The notes under the pieces were generated by a model, which worked only from the letters and a program-made list of their open reading frames with translations, had not been told where the DNA came from and searched no databases. The translations under genes were made by a program, and so were the position numbers. Shown here in pieces: positions 43,281-50,455 of a stretch of 51,591 bases of DNA; position 1 is the stretch's first letter, and every line of letters begins with the position of its first letter. Source of the stretch: Actinoplanes couchii (lineage in GTDB: Bacteria > Actinomycetota > Actinomycetes > Mycobacteriales > Micromonosporaceae); assembly GCF_016862075.1 (NCBI RefSeq), contig NZ_BOMG01000030.1, positions 1 to 51,591 of the forward strand. Reading direction: 5' to 3'.

Positions 43281-46088
43281 ATGGCTGGCCTGGGGGACGA
43301 AGGACCGCTTGTCGGGCGAACCGGCACTCTGGCCGACATGCAGTCCTACCTGCGCAACGTCGGTCCGGGCGGGACTTCCGCGGTCTTCGTGACCGGGGAG
43401 AGCGGTGTCGGCAAGAGCCGGCTGCTGCGGGAGACCGCCGACGCGCTGCGCGGCGGTGGCTTCGCCGTGCTCTTCGGGACATGCCTGGACATCGGGGACG
43501 CCTCGCCGCTGCACCCGGTGCTGCAGGCGCTGCGCCGGCACGACGACAGCACCCGGTCCACCGCGGCCGACGACGCCGGCGCCCTGCTGGAGCGGGTCTC
43601 GCACGACCTGCGGGCGATCGCCGGCGACCAGCAGCTGCTGCTGGTGCTGGACGATCTGCAGTGGGCCGACCGCAGCACCCGCCAGCTCCTGCTCTACCTG
43701 CTGGCCGGCCTCGGCGACGTCCGCGTGTCGGTGCTCGCCGCGATCCGGGCCGAGGCCCTGCACGGCACCCACCCGCTGCGCCGGGTGCTGGCCGAGCTGC
43801 GCCGGCTGCGGTCGGTGCGGGTGGTCGACCTGGCACCGCTGGACCAGGAGCAGACCCACGAGCTGGTGGCCGCGATCGTCGGGCGGACCCCGGCCGTCGA
43901 GGACGCCGACCGGGTCTTCAAGCGCAGCGGCGGCAACCCGTTCGTCGTCGAGGAGCTCTCCCGGGACCTGCGCGACGGCCGGGTCGAGCTGTCCGACACG
44001 CTGCGCGAGATCTTCCTGTCCCGGGTGGACGAGCTGCCGCCGAAGGCGCACACCGTGGTGCACGCGATCGCCGCCGGGGTGGAGCCGATCCACCACTCGG
44101 TGCTGGCCCGGGTGGTCCCGTTCGACGAGGACCAGCTCATCGAAGCGGTTCGGGCCGCGGTCACGCACCGGTTCGTGGCCAGCGACGGCGACGGCTACAA
44201 GCTGCGGCACCGGCTGGTCGCCGAGGTCCTGGAGCAGGAGGTGCTGCCGGCCGAGGCGGCGTCCCTGCACCGGCGGTACGCGGAGGCCCTGGAGTCGTTC
44301 GAGGGCGAGCCGGACAACGCCCGGCTGGCCTTCCACTGGCAACGGGCCGGCGAGCCGGGCCGGGCGCTGGACCCGGTGGTCGCGGCCGCCCACGCCGCCG
44401 AGCGGATGTACGGGTTCACCGAGGCGCACCGCTACTGGACCATCGCGCTGCAACTGTCCACCGAGACCGATCCACGCCGGACCGAGCTGCTGGGCAGCGC
44501 CGCCGAGTCGGCCCACCACTGCGGTGAGCACCTGCTCGCGCTGGCCCGCCTGGAGGAGCTGGCCGGGCGGCCGGACGCACCGGGGCAGTCCGACGTGCAC
44601 CTGCGCCGGGCCCGTTACCTGGCCGCGGCCGGGCGGTCGGCGACCGCCGAGGTCGAGTACCAGCGGGCTCTGGAGGCGCCGGACTGCACCCCGCGGCGGC
44701 GGGCGTCGGCGGCGGCGTACCTGGCCGAGCTGTTGTTGCACCTGGGCCGGTACGCGGACGCCAACCAGCACGCCCGGGAGGCCCTGGAGCTGGCCGCGGT
44801 CAACGGCGCCACCACCGATCTGGTGCGGGCCAGCGCCGCCCTCGGGTTCAGCGCCGCGTTCCGGGAGGACCCGGACGCCGGCCTGGCCGTCATCCGGCAC
44901 GCCGTGGAGATCGCCGAGCGGTCCGGTCACCCGGACGACCTGGGTGTGGCCTACCTGCACCTCGCCGAGCTGCTCACCGGCCCGCTGAACAGCATCGAGG
45001 AGGGGGTCCTGGTGGCCCGCCGGGGCGCCGAACAGCTGGCCGCCCGCGGGGTCGGCCGGACCTATCAGACCCGGCTGCTGGCGATCGCCGCGAAGGGACT
45101 GTTCCGGACCGGTCAGTGGGCCGAGGCGTCGGCGGTGCTGGAGACGGCGATGCGGCACCGGCCGTCCGGCGCCGACGCGGTCGAGCTGCTGCTGTCCCGC
45201 TCCCAGCTGTGGGTGGGTTTCGGCGAGGTCGACCACGCCCGCCGGGACCTGGACGCGATCGCCACCCTGCTGGCCGGCGGCGGCGCCCGGCACGTGCTGC
45301 CGATGCTGACGCTGCGGGCCGGGCTGGCCATGTGGCAGGGCGAGTACGCCGACGCCCGGGCCGCCGTCCAGCGTGGCGTGACCGAGACCCGCTCCGACGA
45401 CCTGGTGCTGCTCGGGGTGCTCGCCTGGCACGGTCTGCGGGCCGAGGCCCAGGCGCACGTGGCCGGGCAGCCGGTCGACCCGGGTGCCGTCCGGCGCCTG
45501 CGGACGGTGATGGATCGCCTGGTCAAGGGCGTGGTGGACGCGCCGCCGGCGGTGCGCGCGGTGGTCGACGGCTATCTCGACCTGTGCACCGCCGAGCTGA
45601 GCCGGGTCGAGGACCGGCACGATCCCGAGCCGTGGGCGCGGGCGGCCGCGATCTGGGACCGGCGCCAGCAGCCCTACCCCGCCGCGTACGCCCGGTTGCG
45701 GCACGCCGAGGCGTCCCTGCAGCGCCGGGTGCGGCGCACGGCGGCGATCAACGGCCTGCGGCAGGCGTACGCCACCGCACAGGCGATGGGGGCCAAGCCG
45801 TTCGCGAACGAGATCGCCGGGGTGGCCCAGCGGTTCCGGATCGCGCTCGGGGACGGGGATCCGGCGGCCGCCGCCGTCGTGGAGCAGGCCGCCGGGGAGC
45901 TGGCGGCACTGACCGGGCGGGAGCGTGAGGTGCTCGCCGCGGTGGCCGAGGGCTTGACGAACCGGGAGATCGGTGAGTTGCTGTTCATCAGCGAGCGCAC
46001 CGTGGGTGTCCATCTGGGACACATCTTCGACAAGCTGCAGGTACGTAGTCGGGTTCAGGCCAGTCGCGTATTCCTGACAGCAGCCTGA
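43281..46088 (+). CDS. Large ATP-binding LuxR-family (LAL/MalT-like) regulator
   Basis: A 935-residue regulator. Residues 10-320 are an AAA/STAND ATPase with PLVGRTGTLADM, Walker A TGESGVGKSRLL (38-49) and Walker B LLLVLDDLQWADR. Residues 350-860 are helical repeats of TPR type (for example ELLGSAAESAHHCGEHLLALARLEEL). The C-terminal LuxR helix-turn-helix spans TGREREVLAAVAEGLTNREIGELLFISERTVGVHLGHIFDKLQVRSR. Such proteins sense a ligand through the repeats and activate transcription as ATP-dependent oligomers. I begin at 43281, where homology starts just after a -10 box; the frame is open to 43092. The fused cyclase-ATPase architecture of relatives suggests functional linkage with the divergent cyclase. 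Confidence 0.88.
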   Translation: MAGLGDEGPLVGRTGTLADMQSYLRNVGPGGTSAVFVTGESGVGKSRLLRETADALRGGGFAVLFGTCLDIGDASPLHPVLQALRRHDDSTRSTAADDAGALLERVSHDLRAIAGDQQLLLVLDDLQWADRSTRQLLLYLLAGLGDVRVSVLAAIRAEALHGTHPLRRVLAELRRLRSVRVVDLAPLDQEQTHELVAAIVGRTPAVEDADRVFKRSGGNPFVVEELSRDLRDGRVELSDTLREIFLSRVDELPPKAHTVVHAIAAGVEPIHHSVLARVVPFDEDQLIEAVRAAVTHRFVASDGDGYKLRHRLVAEVLEQEVLPAEAASLHRRYAEALESFEGEPDNARLAFHWQRAGEPGRALDPVVAAAHAAERMYGFTEAHRYWTIALQLSTETDPRRTELLGSAAESAHHCGEHLLALARLEELAGRPDAPGQSDVHLRRARYLAAAGRSATAEVEYQRALEAPDCTPRRRASAAAYLAELLLHLGRYADANQHAREALELAAVNGATTDLVRASAALGFSAAFREDPDAGLAVIRHAVEIAERSGHPDDLGVAYLHLAELLTGPLNSIEEGVLVARRGAEQLAARGVGRTYQTRLLAIAAKGLFRTGQWAEASAVLETAMRHRPSGADAVELLLSRSQLWVGFGEVDHARRDLDAIATLLAGGGARHVLPMLTLRAGLAMWQGEYADARAAVQRGVTETRSDDLVLLGVLAWHGLRAEAQAHVAGQPVDPGAVRRLRTVMDRLVKGVVDAPPAVRAVVDGYLDLCTAELSRVEDRHDPEPWARAAAIWDRRQQPYPAAYARLRHAEASLQRRVRRTAAINGLRQAYATAQAMGAKPFANEIAGVAQRFRIALGDGDPAAAAVVEQAAGELAALTGREREVLAAVAEGLTNREIGELLFISERTVGVHLGHIFDKLQVRSRVQASRVFLTAA

Positions 46089-46112
46089 CCAGGTGTTCGT
46101 TATCTTGCCGTG

Positions 46113-46134
46113 ACATACGTATGTGGAATACGTA
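46113..46134. promoter_or_regulatory. Two TACGTA boxes upstream of the DUF5995 gene
   Basis: ACATACGTATGT is a 12-bp palindrome (46113-46124), and GAATACGTAGTTC (46127-46139) holds a second TACGTA. The centres are 13 bases apart. They may be a regulator-binding pair. Confidence 0.4.
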
Positions 46135-46157
46135 GTTCTACCGATCCCACGGCGGAC

Positions 46158-46186
46158 CCCCCGTGGAAATGTGACCGCCACGGGGG
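46158..46186 (+). terminator. Hairpin after the LuxR-family gene
   Basis: Perfect 9-bp arms (46158-46166 and 46178-46186). Confidence 0.45.
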
Positions 46187-46232
46187 AGCACCGCCCGGTT
46201 CCAGGGGGAGAAGCGCGGAGCCGGGCGGTGCT
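46187..46232 (+). other. Second stem-loop in the leader of the DUF5995 gene
   Basis: Perfect 12-bp arms (46187-46198 and 46221-46232), directly abutting the previous hairpin. It lies 42 bases before the ATG and may be a second terminator or a leader structure. Confidence 0.5.
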
Positions 46233-46273
46233 GGGGGCCCTCCGCTGTCTTTGTTTCATCCACGGAGGATCCG

Positions 46274-47044
46274 ATGACCCAGCCCATCTGGGGCCCCGTT
46301 CAGCAGGATATGTCCGATATCCTGCAACGGCATCCCGACGACGTTCCCGGAGTGGTCGACCAGCTAGCCGAACTGCAGAAGGTCCTGTGCCGGGTACCGC
46401 CCTTGCTGGACAGCAATCCGGTGGCCGATTTCAACAAGCTCTACCTGACGATCACCGAGAACGTGCTGGAGCGTCTCTACGCCGGCAAGTTCAAGGATCC
46501 CGGGTTCCTGTCCCGGCTCGATGTCGAATTCGCGGCCCGCTATTTCGACGCCCTGCGCTACTGGACCGAATGCAGCGCCTCGTGTCCCGGCGTGTGGGCC
46601 GGGCTGTTCAGCCGGGTTCCCGGGCCCGACCCACGCCCGCTGCCGTCGGCGGTCGCCGGGGTCAACGCGCACATCAACTTCGACCTGCCGTTCGCCCTGG
46701 TCACCACCTTCGACCACCTGGGCAGCGACCCGATCGACGGCAGCGACCAGCACCACGACTACCTACAGGTCAACGACATCTTCGCCGAGGAGATCCCGGG
46801 GCTGCGGCGCGGTTATCTGGACCGCTGGCAGTTGCTCATCGACACGATGAACGGCGATCTGGACGACTGGTGGCAGGGCGAGATGGTGGAGTACACCCGC
46901 AACGTCGCCTGGCGCAACGCACAGAAGATCTGGGCGATCCGGCACGACATGATCGCCCTGGACAAGGAACGCCGCCGTCTCGACAACACCGCCACCGGCC
47001 TCGGCAAACTGCTGCTGTCGCCGTTCGGCGGTTTTCTGCAGTGA
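46274..47044 (+). CDS. DUF5995 family protein
   Basis: A 256-residue protein matching DUF5995: DFNKLYLTITENV, GVNAHINFDLPFALVTT (the most conserved block, with histidine, asparagine and aspartate), then DYLQVNDIFAEEI. It ends with a basic amphipathic helix and a hydrophobic tail. It has no signal peptide and no assigned function; the conserved H/N/D residues could bind a metal or be catalytic. GGAGGA four to five bases before the ATG is a strong ribosome site. The upstream region is dense in palindromes and hairpins, suggesting specific regulation. Confidence 0.82.
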   Translation: MTQPIWGPVQQDMSDILQRHPDDVPGVVDQLAELQKVLCRVPPLLDSNPVADFNKLYLTITENVLERLYAGKFKDPGFLSRLDVEFAARYFDALRYWTECSASCPGVWAGLFSRVPGPDPRPLPSAVAGVNAHINFDLPFALVTTFDHLGSDPIDGSDQHHDYLQVNDIFAEEIPGLRRGYLDRWQLLIDTMNGDLDDWWQGEMVEYTRNVAWRNAQKIWAIRHDMIALDKERRRLDNTATGLGKLLLSPFGGFLQ

Positions 47045-47390
47045 CGACACTTTTGCACCGGTGAGCCCGGCGGGCCGGCCGGTCTCGACCGGGTGACCGG
47101 CAGTGACCGCCGGGCCGCCCGGAACCGCCCGGACATGTCCGTCTGAGCTGCAACCGGGCATAAGTGGGCACGCTCCCAGAGAGAGACCGGAACCGCTTTC
47201 GCAACATGCTATAAAGGCGACTGGCGCCCAGGTTTCGGGCGCCCCGCGAGCCTCAGCGCGAGCGTGAGCCGGGCGAGGCGTCACACACGGGGGGATGCCT
47301 CGCCCGGTTGTTGCGCCCAGCGGCAGTCGCCGGGGCGGCTATTCGCCGAAAGAGGGATGGGCCGGCCGCCGAGCGGGAATCGTTACCGGC
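47045..47390 (+). other. 346-base structured leader or intergenic region
   Basis: No gene. Inverted repeats at 47065-47073/47107-47115 (9 bp, possible terminator of the DUF5995 gene), 47223-47229/47237-47243 (7 bp) and 47269-47279/47297-47307 (11 bp) are visible. A TATAAA at 47210 would place the last two in a 170-base leader. I do not recognise a riboswitch class. Confidence 0.5.
47189..47215 (+). promoter_or_regulatory. Candidate promoter of the GST-like gene
   Basis: TATAAA (47210-47215) is a good -10. GGAACC at 47189-47194 lies 15 bases upstream and resembles an ECF-type -35, while a sigma-70 -35 is lacking. Confidence 0.35.
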
Positions 47391-48386
47391 ATGGCTTACC
47401 TGAATCCGGCGGGAGAGTTCACCCGCGACCAGCGGTACATCGCCACCCGGATCACCGCCGACGGGCGTGACGGATTCCCGGTCGAGGCCGGGCGGTACCG
47501 GCTCGTGGTCAGCCGGGCCTGCCCCTGGGCGAACCGGGCGATCATCGTACGGCGGCTGCTGGGTCTGGAAAATGCCCTCTCGATGGGTGTCACGGGACCG
47601 ACCCACGACGAGCGGAGCTGGACGTTCGACCTGGATCCGGACGGGCGGGATCCGGTGCTCGGCATCGAACGGCTGCAGGAGGCGTTCCTGAAGCGGTACC
47701 CGGACTACGACAAGGGCATCACCGTTCCGGCGATCGTGGACGTGCCGACCGGCGAGGTGGTCACCAACGACTTCCCGCAGATCACCCTCGACCTGTCCCT
47801 GGAGTGGACGGCGTTCCACCGCGACGGCGCGCCGCGACTCTGGCCCGACGAGCTGCGGGAGGAGATGGACCAGGTGAACGCCGTCGTCTTCAAGAACGTC
47901 AACAACGGCGTCTACCGGGCCGGGTTCGCGGGCACCCAGGAGGCCTACGAGAAGGCGTACGACCGGCTGTTCGCCCGGCTCGACTGGCTCTCCGAGCGTC
48001 TGGGCAGACAGCGCTACCTGGTCGGCGATCAGATCACCGAAGCGGACGTACGCCTGTTCACCACGCTGGTCCGGTTCGACGCCGTCTACCACGGCCATTT
48101 CAAGTGCAACCGGCAGAAGCTGTCCGAGATGCCGGTGCTGTGGGCGTACGCGCGGGACCTGTTCCAGACCCCCGGTTTCGGCGACACCATCGATTTCACC
48201 CACATCAAACGGCACTACTACCAGGTCCACCGCGACGTCAATCCGAGCGGGATCGTCCCGTCCGGCCCGGATCCGAGCACCTGGACGACGGCGCACGGCC
48301 GCGAGGAACTGGGTGGCCGGCCCTTCGGCGACGGCACTCCCCCGCCGCCGCCACCCGCGTCAGAGGCCGTTCAGGAGAGCGCGTAA
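47391..48386 (+). CDS. Glutathionyl-hydroquinone reductase-like GST (Xi class)
   Basis: A 331-residue protein with an N-terminal thioredoxin-fold half and a C-terminal helical half. The catalytic cysteine is C44 in SRACPWANR, the hallmark of the YqjG/ECM4 group. Other family segments are DLDPDGRDPVLG, VPAIVDVPTGEVVTNDF, NNGVYRAGFAG and DTIDFTHIKRHYY. The family reduces glutathionyl-hydroquinones. Most actinobacteria make mycothiol, so the real thiol here may differ (inference). The ribosome site (GGGA) is 13 bases away and weak. The 3' end overlaps the convergent MarR gene by 27 bases. Confidence 0.88.
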   Translation: MAYLNPAGEFTRDQRYIATRITADGRDGFPVEAGRYRLVVSRACPWANRAIIVRRLLGLENALSMGVTGPTHDERSWTFDLDPDGRDPVLGIERLQEAFLKRYPDYDKGITVPAIVDVPTGEVVTNDFPQITLDLSLEWTAFHRDGAPRLWPDELREEMDQVNAVVFKNVNNGVYRAGFAGTQEAYEKAYDRLFARLDWLSERLGRQRYLVGDQITEADVRLFTTLVRFDAVYHGHFKCNRQKLSEMPVLWAYARDLFQTPGFGDTIDFTHIKRHYYQVHRDVNPSGIVPSGPDPSTWTTAHGREELGGRPFGDGTPPPPPPASEAVQESA

Positions 48387-48851
48387 CAGGGTGCTCAGCT
48401 GCGCCCGCTGGTCCGCCGGGAGGTGGGCGAGCAGGCGCTGCTGCTCGGCCAGGCCGGCGGTGACCGCGTCGTCGGCCAGGGTGTGCCCGCGCGGCGTCAG
48501 CCGGACCAGGACGGCCCGGCGGTCGTCCGGGTCGGGTGAGCGGGTCACCAGGCCGGCCTTCTCCAGCCGGTCCAGGCGGGCCGTGGTGCCGCCGGTGCTG
48601 AGCATCATCGAGGCGGCCAGCGCGCCGGGGGACAGCTGGAACGGGGCGCCGGAGCGGCGCAGCGTGGCCAGCACGTCGAACTCCGGGCGGCCGATGCCGA
48701 ACGGGGCGTAGGCGCGCTCCACGGCGTCGCCGGCCACCCGGGCCAGCCGGAAGACGCGTCCGAAAATGCCCATGGCCTCGGTGTCCAGGTCGGGGCGCTC
48801 GGCGGCCCACTGGGCGAGGATGCGGTCGATGTCGTCGGTCACGTTCCCCAT
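48360..48851 (-). CDS. MarR-family regulator divergent from EamA transporter
   Basis: A 163-residue winged-helix protein. The dimerisation helix (GIFGRVFRLARVAGDAVERAY) is followed by LSPGALAASMMLSTGGTTARLDRLEKAGLVTR and the wing PDPDDRRAVLVRLTPRG. The start at 48851 is the first methionine of the normal N-terminus. An 18-bp imperfect palindrome of MarR type lies 31-48 bases upstream, in front of the divergent transporter, so the regulator probably represses an exporter whose substrate is its ligand. Confidence 0.88.
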   Translation of the reverse strand: MGNVTDDIDRILAQWAAERPDLDTEAMGIFGRVFRLARVAGDAVERAYAPFGIGRPEFDVLATLRRSGAPFQLSPGALAASMMLSTGGTTARLDRLEKAGLVTRSPDPDDRRAVLVRLTPRGHTLADDAVTAGLAEQQRLLAHLPADQRAQLSTLLRALLNGL

Positions 48852-48881
48852 TTTCTTGATGACGAGCTTCTCGACAAAGTT

Positions 48882-48899
48882 TATCTTTACGTCGAGATA
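48882..48899. promoter_or_regulatory. MarR-type operator between regulator and transporter
   Basis: TATCTTTACGTCGAGATA is an 18-bp imperfect palindrome (14 of 18 positions symmetric). CTTGAT words at 48855 and 48900, and TCGAC at 48871, may extend it. Confidence 0.5.
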
Positions 48900-48925
48900 C
48901 TTGATGGCAAGGGAAGTGGTGGATC

Positions 48926-50173
48926 ATGCGGCTACTGCTGGTGACGGCACTGACCCCCGCGCTGTGGGGGACGACCTACGCGGTGACGACCGAGTTCCTG
49001 CCACCGGACCGGCCACTGCTCAGCGGCACCCTGCGGGCCCTCCCGGCCGGGCTGGTGCTGCTCGCCATCACCCGGGAGCTGCCGCGCGGCGCCTGGTGGT
49101 GGAAGTCCGCGGTGCTCGGCGCCCTCAACATCGGCATCTTCTTCGCGTTGCTCTTCGTGACCGCATACCGGTTACCAGGAGGCATGGCTGCGGTGCTCGG
49201 AGCGGTCCAGCCGGTCCTCGTCGCCGGGCTGAGCGTGCTGCTGCTCCGGGACCGGGTCGGTGGACGTACCGTGATCGCGGGGTTGATCGGCGCCCTGGGG
49301 GTGGCCCTTGCCGTGCTGACCTCGGCAGCCCGCCTCGACACCGTCGGCATCCTGGCCGGACTCGCCGGAGCCGCCTCCATGGCCCTCGGGCTGGTGCTCA
49401 CCAAACGCTGGGGGCGGCCGGACGTCTCGATGCTCACCGTCACCGGCTGGCAGCTCACCGCGGGCGGTCTGCTGCTGGTCCCGGTCACCCTGCTGGCGGA
49501 GGGTCTGCCCGGCTCACTGACGGTCACCAACCTCGGCGGGTACGCCTACCTGTCACTGATCGGGACGGCACTCGCGTACACCATCTGGTTCCGCGGGCTG
49601 GAGCTGCTGCCCGCCGCCCGGGTGTCGCTGCTCAACCTGTTCGCCCCGCTGACCGCCACCCTGATCGGCTGGGCGGCGCTCGGCCAGGCCCTGACCCCGG
49701 TCCAGCTGGCCGGCATGATCGTCGCCTTCGGCGCGGTCGTGTGGGGACAGTCAGTGCATGTCGGCCGTCGCCACGATCCGCTTCACGTAACCGCCACGCG
49801 CCGCCCGCAGCATCGCCCGGCCGATCTCGTCGGTGGTGGTGACATAGCGGGGCGCGACCCGGCGGAACAGCGGGACCATCGGGGCGAGCACCGTGTAGGC
49901 GGCGTCGTACCACCTCGTCTTCGACCGGACACCGTGCGTCGGCTGGATGAAACCGGGCCGGAACGCGAAACCGTTCCGGAACAGGTCCATCACCTCCCGC
50001 TCGGTGCGGGCCTTGACCCGGGCCCACATCTGCCGGCTGTTCGCCCCCGTGCTCTCCCCCGAGACGTAGACGAACGTCATGTCCGGGCTCAGCGGGGCCA
50101 GGGTGCGGGCGGCGGCCATCGGGAAGTCGTAGGAGATCCGGGTGTAAGCGGCCTCGTCCATCCCCACCGATGA
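48926..50173 (+). CDS. EamA/DMT-family transporter with antisense C-terminal extension
   Basis: A 415-residue frame. Residues 1-275 are a complete ten-helix drug/metabolite transporter: ALWGTTYAVTTEFLPP at the N-terminus, GALNIGIFFALLFVTAYRL, two EamA halves and SLLNLFAPLTATLIGWAALG. Relatives end near residue 280-300. Here no stop occurs, and 141 further codons run antisense through the convergent gene at 49.75-50.4 kb, giving a hydrophilic His/Arg/Pro-rich tail. The tail is likely a by-product of a lost stop codon rather than a domain. The start at 48926 follows GGTGGATC, a modest ribosome site. Control by the divergent MarR protein is likely. Confidence 0.82.
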   Translation: MRLLLVTALTPALWGTTYAVTTEFLPPDRPLLSGTLRALPAGLVLLAITRELPRGAWWWKSAVLGALNIGIFFALLFVTAYRLPGGMAAVLGAVQPVLVAGLSVLLLRDRVGGRTVIAGLIGALGVALAVLTSAARLDTVGILAGLAGAASMALGLVLTKRWGRPDVSMLTVTGWQLTAGGLLLVPVTLLAEGLPGSLTVTNLGGYAYLSLIGTALAYTIWFRGLELLPAARVSLLNLFAPLTATLIGWAALGQALTPVQLAGMIVAFGAVVWGQSVHVGRRHDPLHVTATRRPQHRPADLVGGGDIAGRDPAEQRDHRGEHRVGGVVPPRLRPDTVRRLDETGPERETVPEQVHHLPLGAGLDPGPHLPAVRPRALPRDVDERHVRAQRGQGAGGGHREVVGDPGVSGLVHPHR

Positions 50174-50395
50174 GACGCCCAGGCAGTAGAAACAGGCGTC
50201 CCAGCCGGTCAGCTCGCCCTCGATCGGGGAGAGATCGGCGAAATCGGCCAGGATGACCTCACGCAGCCGCGGGTGCCGCAGCCCCGTCGGCGACCGGGTC
50301 ACCACCAGAACCTCGGTCACGTCCGGCGCGAGCAGGCACTCCCGCAACACACCCTGACCCACCATGCCCGTCGCCCCGAAAACGATCACCCGCAT
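49751..50395 (-). CDS. NAD(P)-binding Rossmann protein, NmrA/epimerase-like
   Basis: A 214-residue atypical SDR. The glycine motif is VIVFGATGMVGQGVL (residues 3-17), followed by VVTRSPTGLRHPRLREVILADFADL and WDACFYCLGVSS. YTRISYDFPMAAART has a tyrosine but not the classical YxxxK, as in NAD(P)H-binding PF13460-type proteins. The function is unknown. The start is the ATG at 50395, where homology begins; GGAGG is only two bases upstream, so initiation may be unusual, but the frame further upstream is low-complexity. Its 3' two-thirds are overlapped on the other strand by the transporter frame. Confidence 0.85.
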   Translation of the reverse strand: MRVIVFGATGMVGQGVLRECLLAPDVTEVLVVTRSPTGLRHPRLREVILADFADLSPIEGELTGWDACFYCLGVSSVGMDEAAYTRISYDFPMAAARTLAPLSPDMTFVYVSGESTGANSRQMWARVKARTEREVMDLFRNGFAFRPGFIQPTHGVRSKTRWYDAAYTVLAPMVPLFRRVAPRYVTTTDEIGRAMLRAARGGYVKRIVATADMH

Positions 50396-50443
50396 GCCTC
50401 CAGTGTGCCGCGTGCGGCAGGGGAAAACGTCGTACCCCACGCC

Positions 50444-50449
50444 TAGGGT
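50444..50449 (+). promoter_or_regulatory. Candidate -10 box of the repeat-bearing gene, leaderless
   Basis: TAGGGT followed by six bases and GTG at 50456. Confidence 0.5.
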
Positions 50450-50455
50450 CATGGC

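Noticed and set aside
40302..46259. A single minus-strand open frame of nearly 2,000 codons
   Set aside because: Only its last 685 codons (parE) have homology. The rest is antisense to the LuxR-family gene and low in recognisable protein features; long antisense frames are expected at this GC content.
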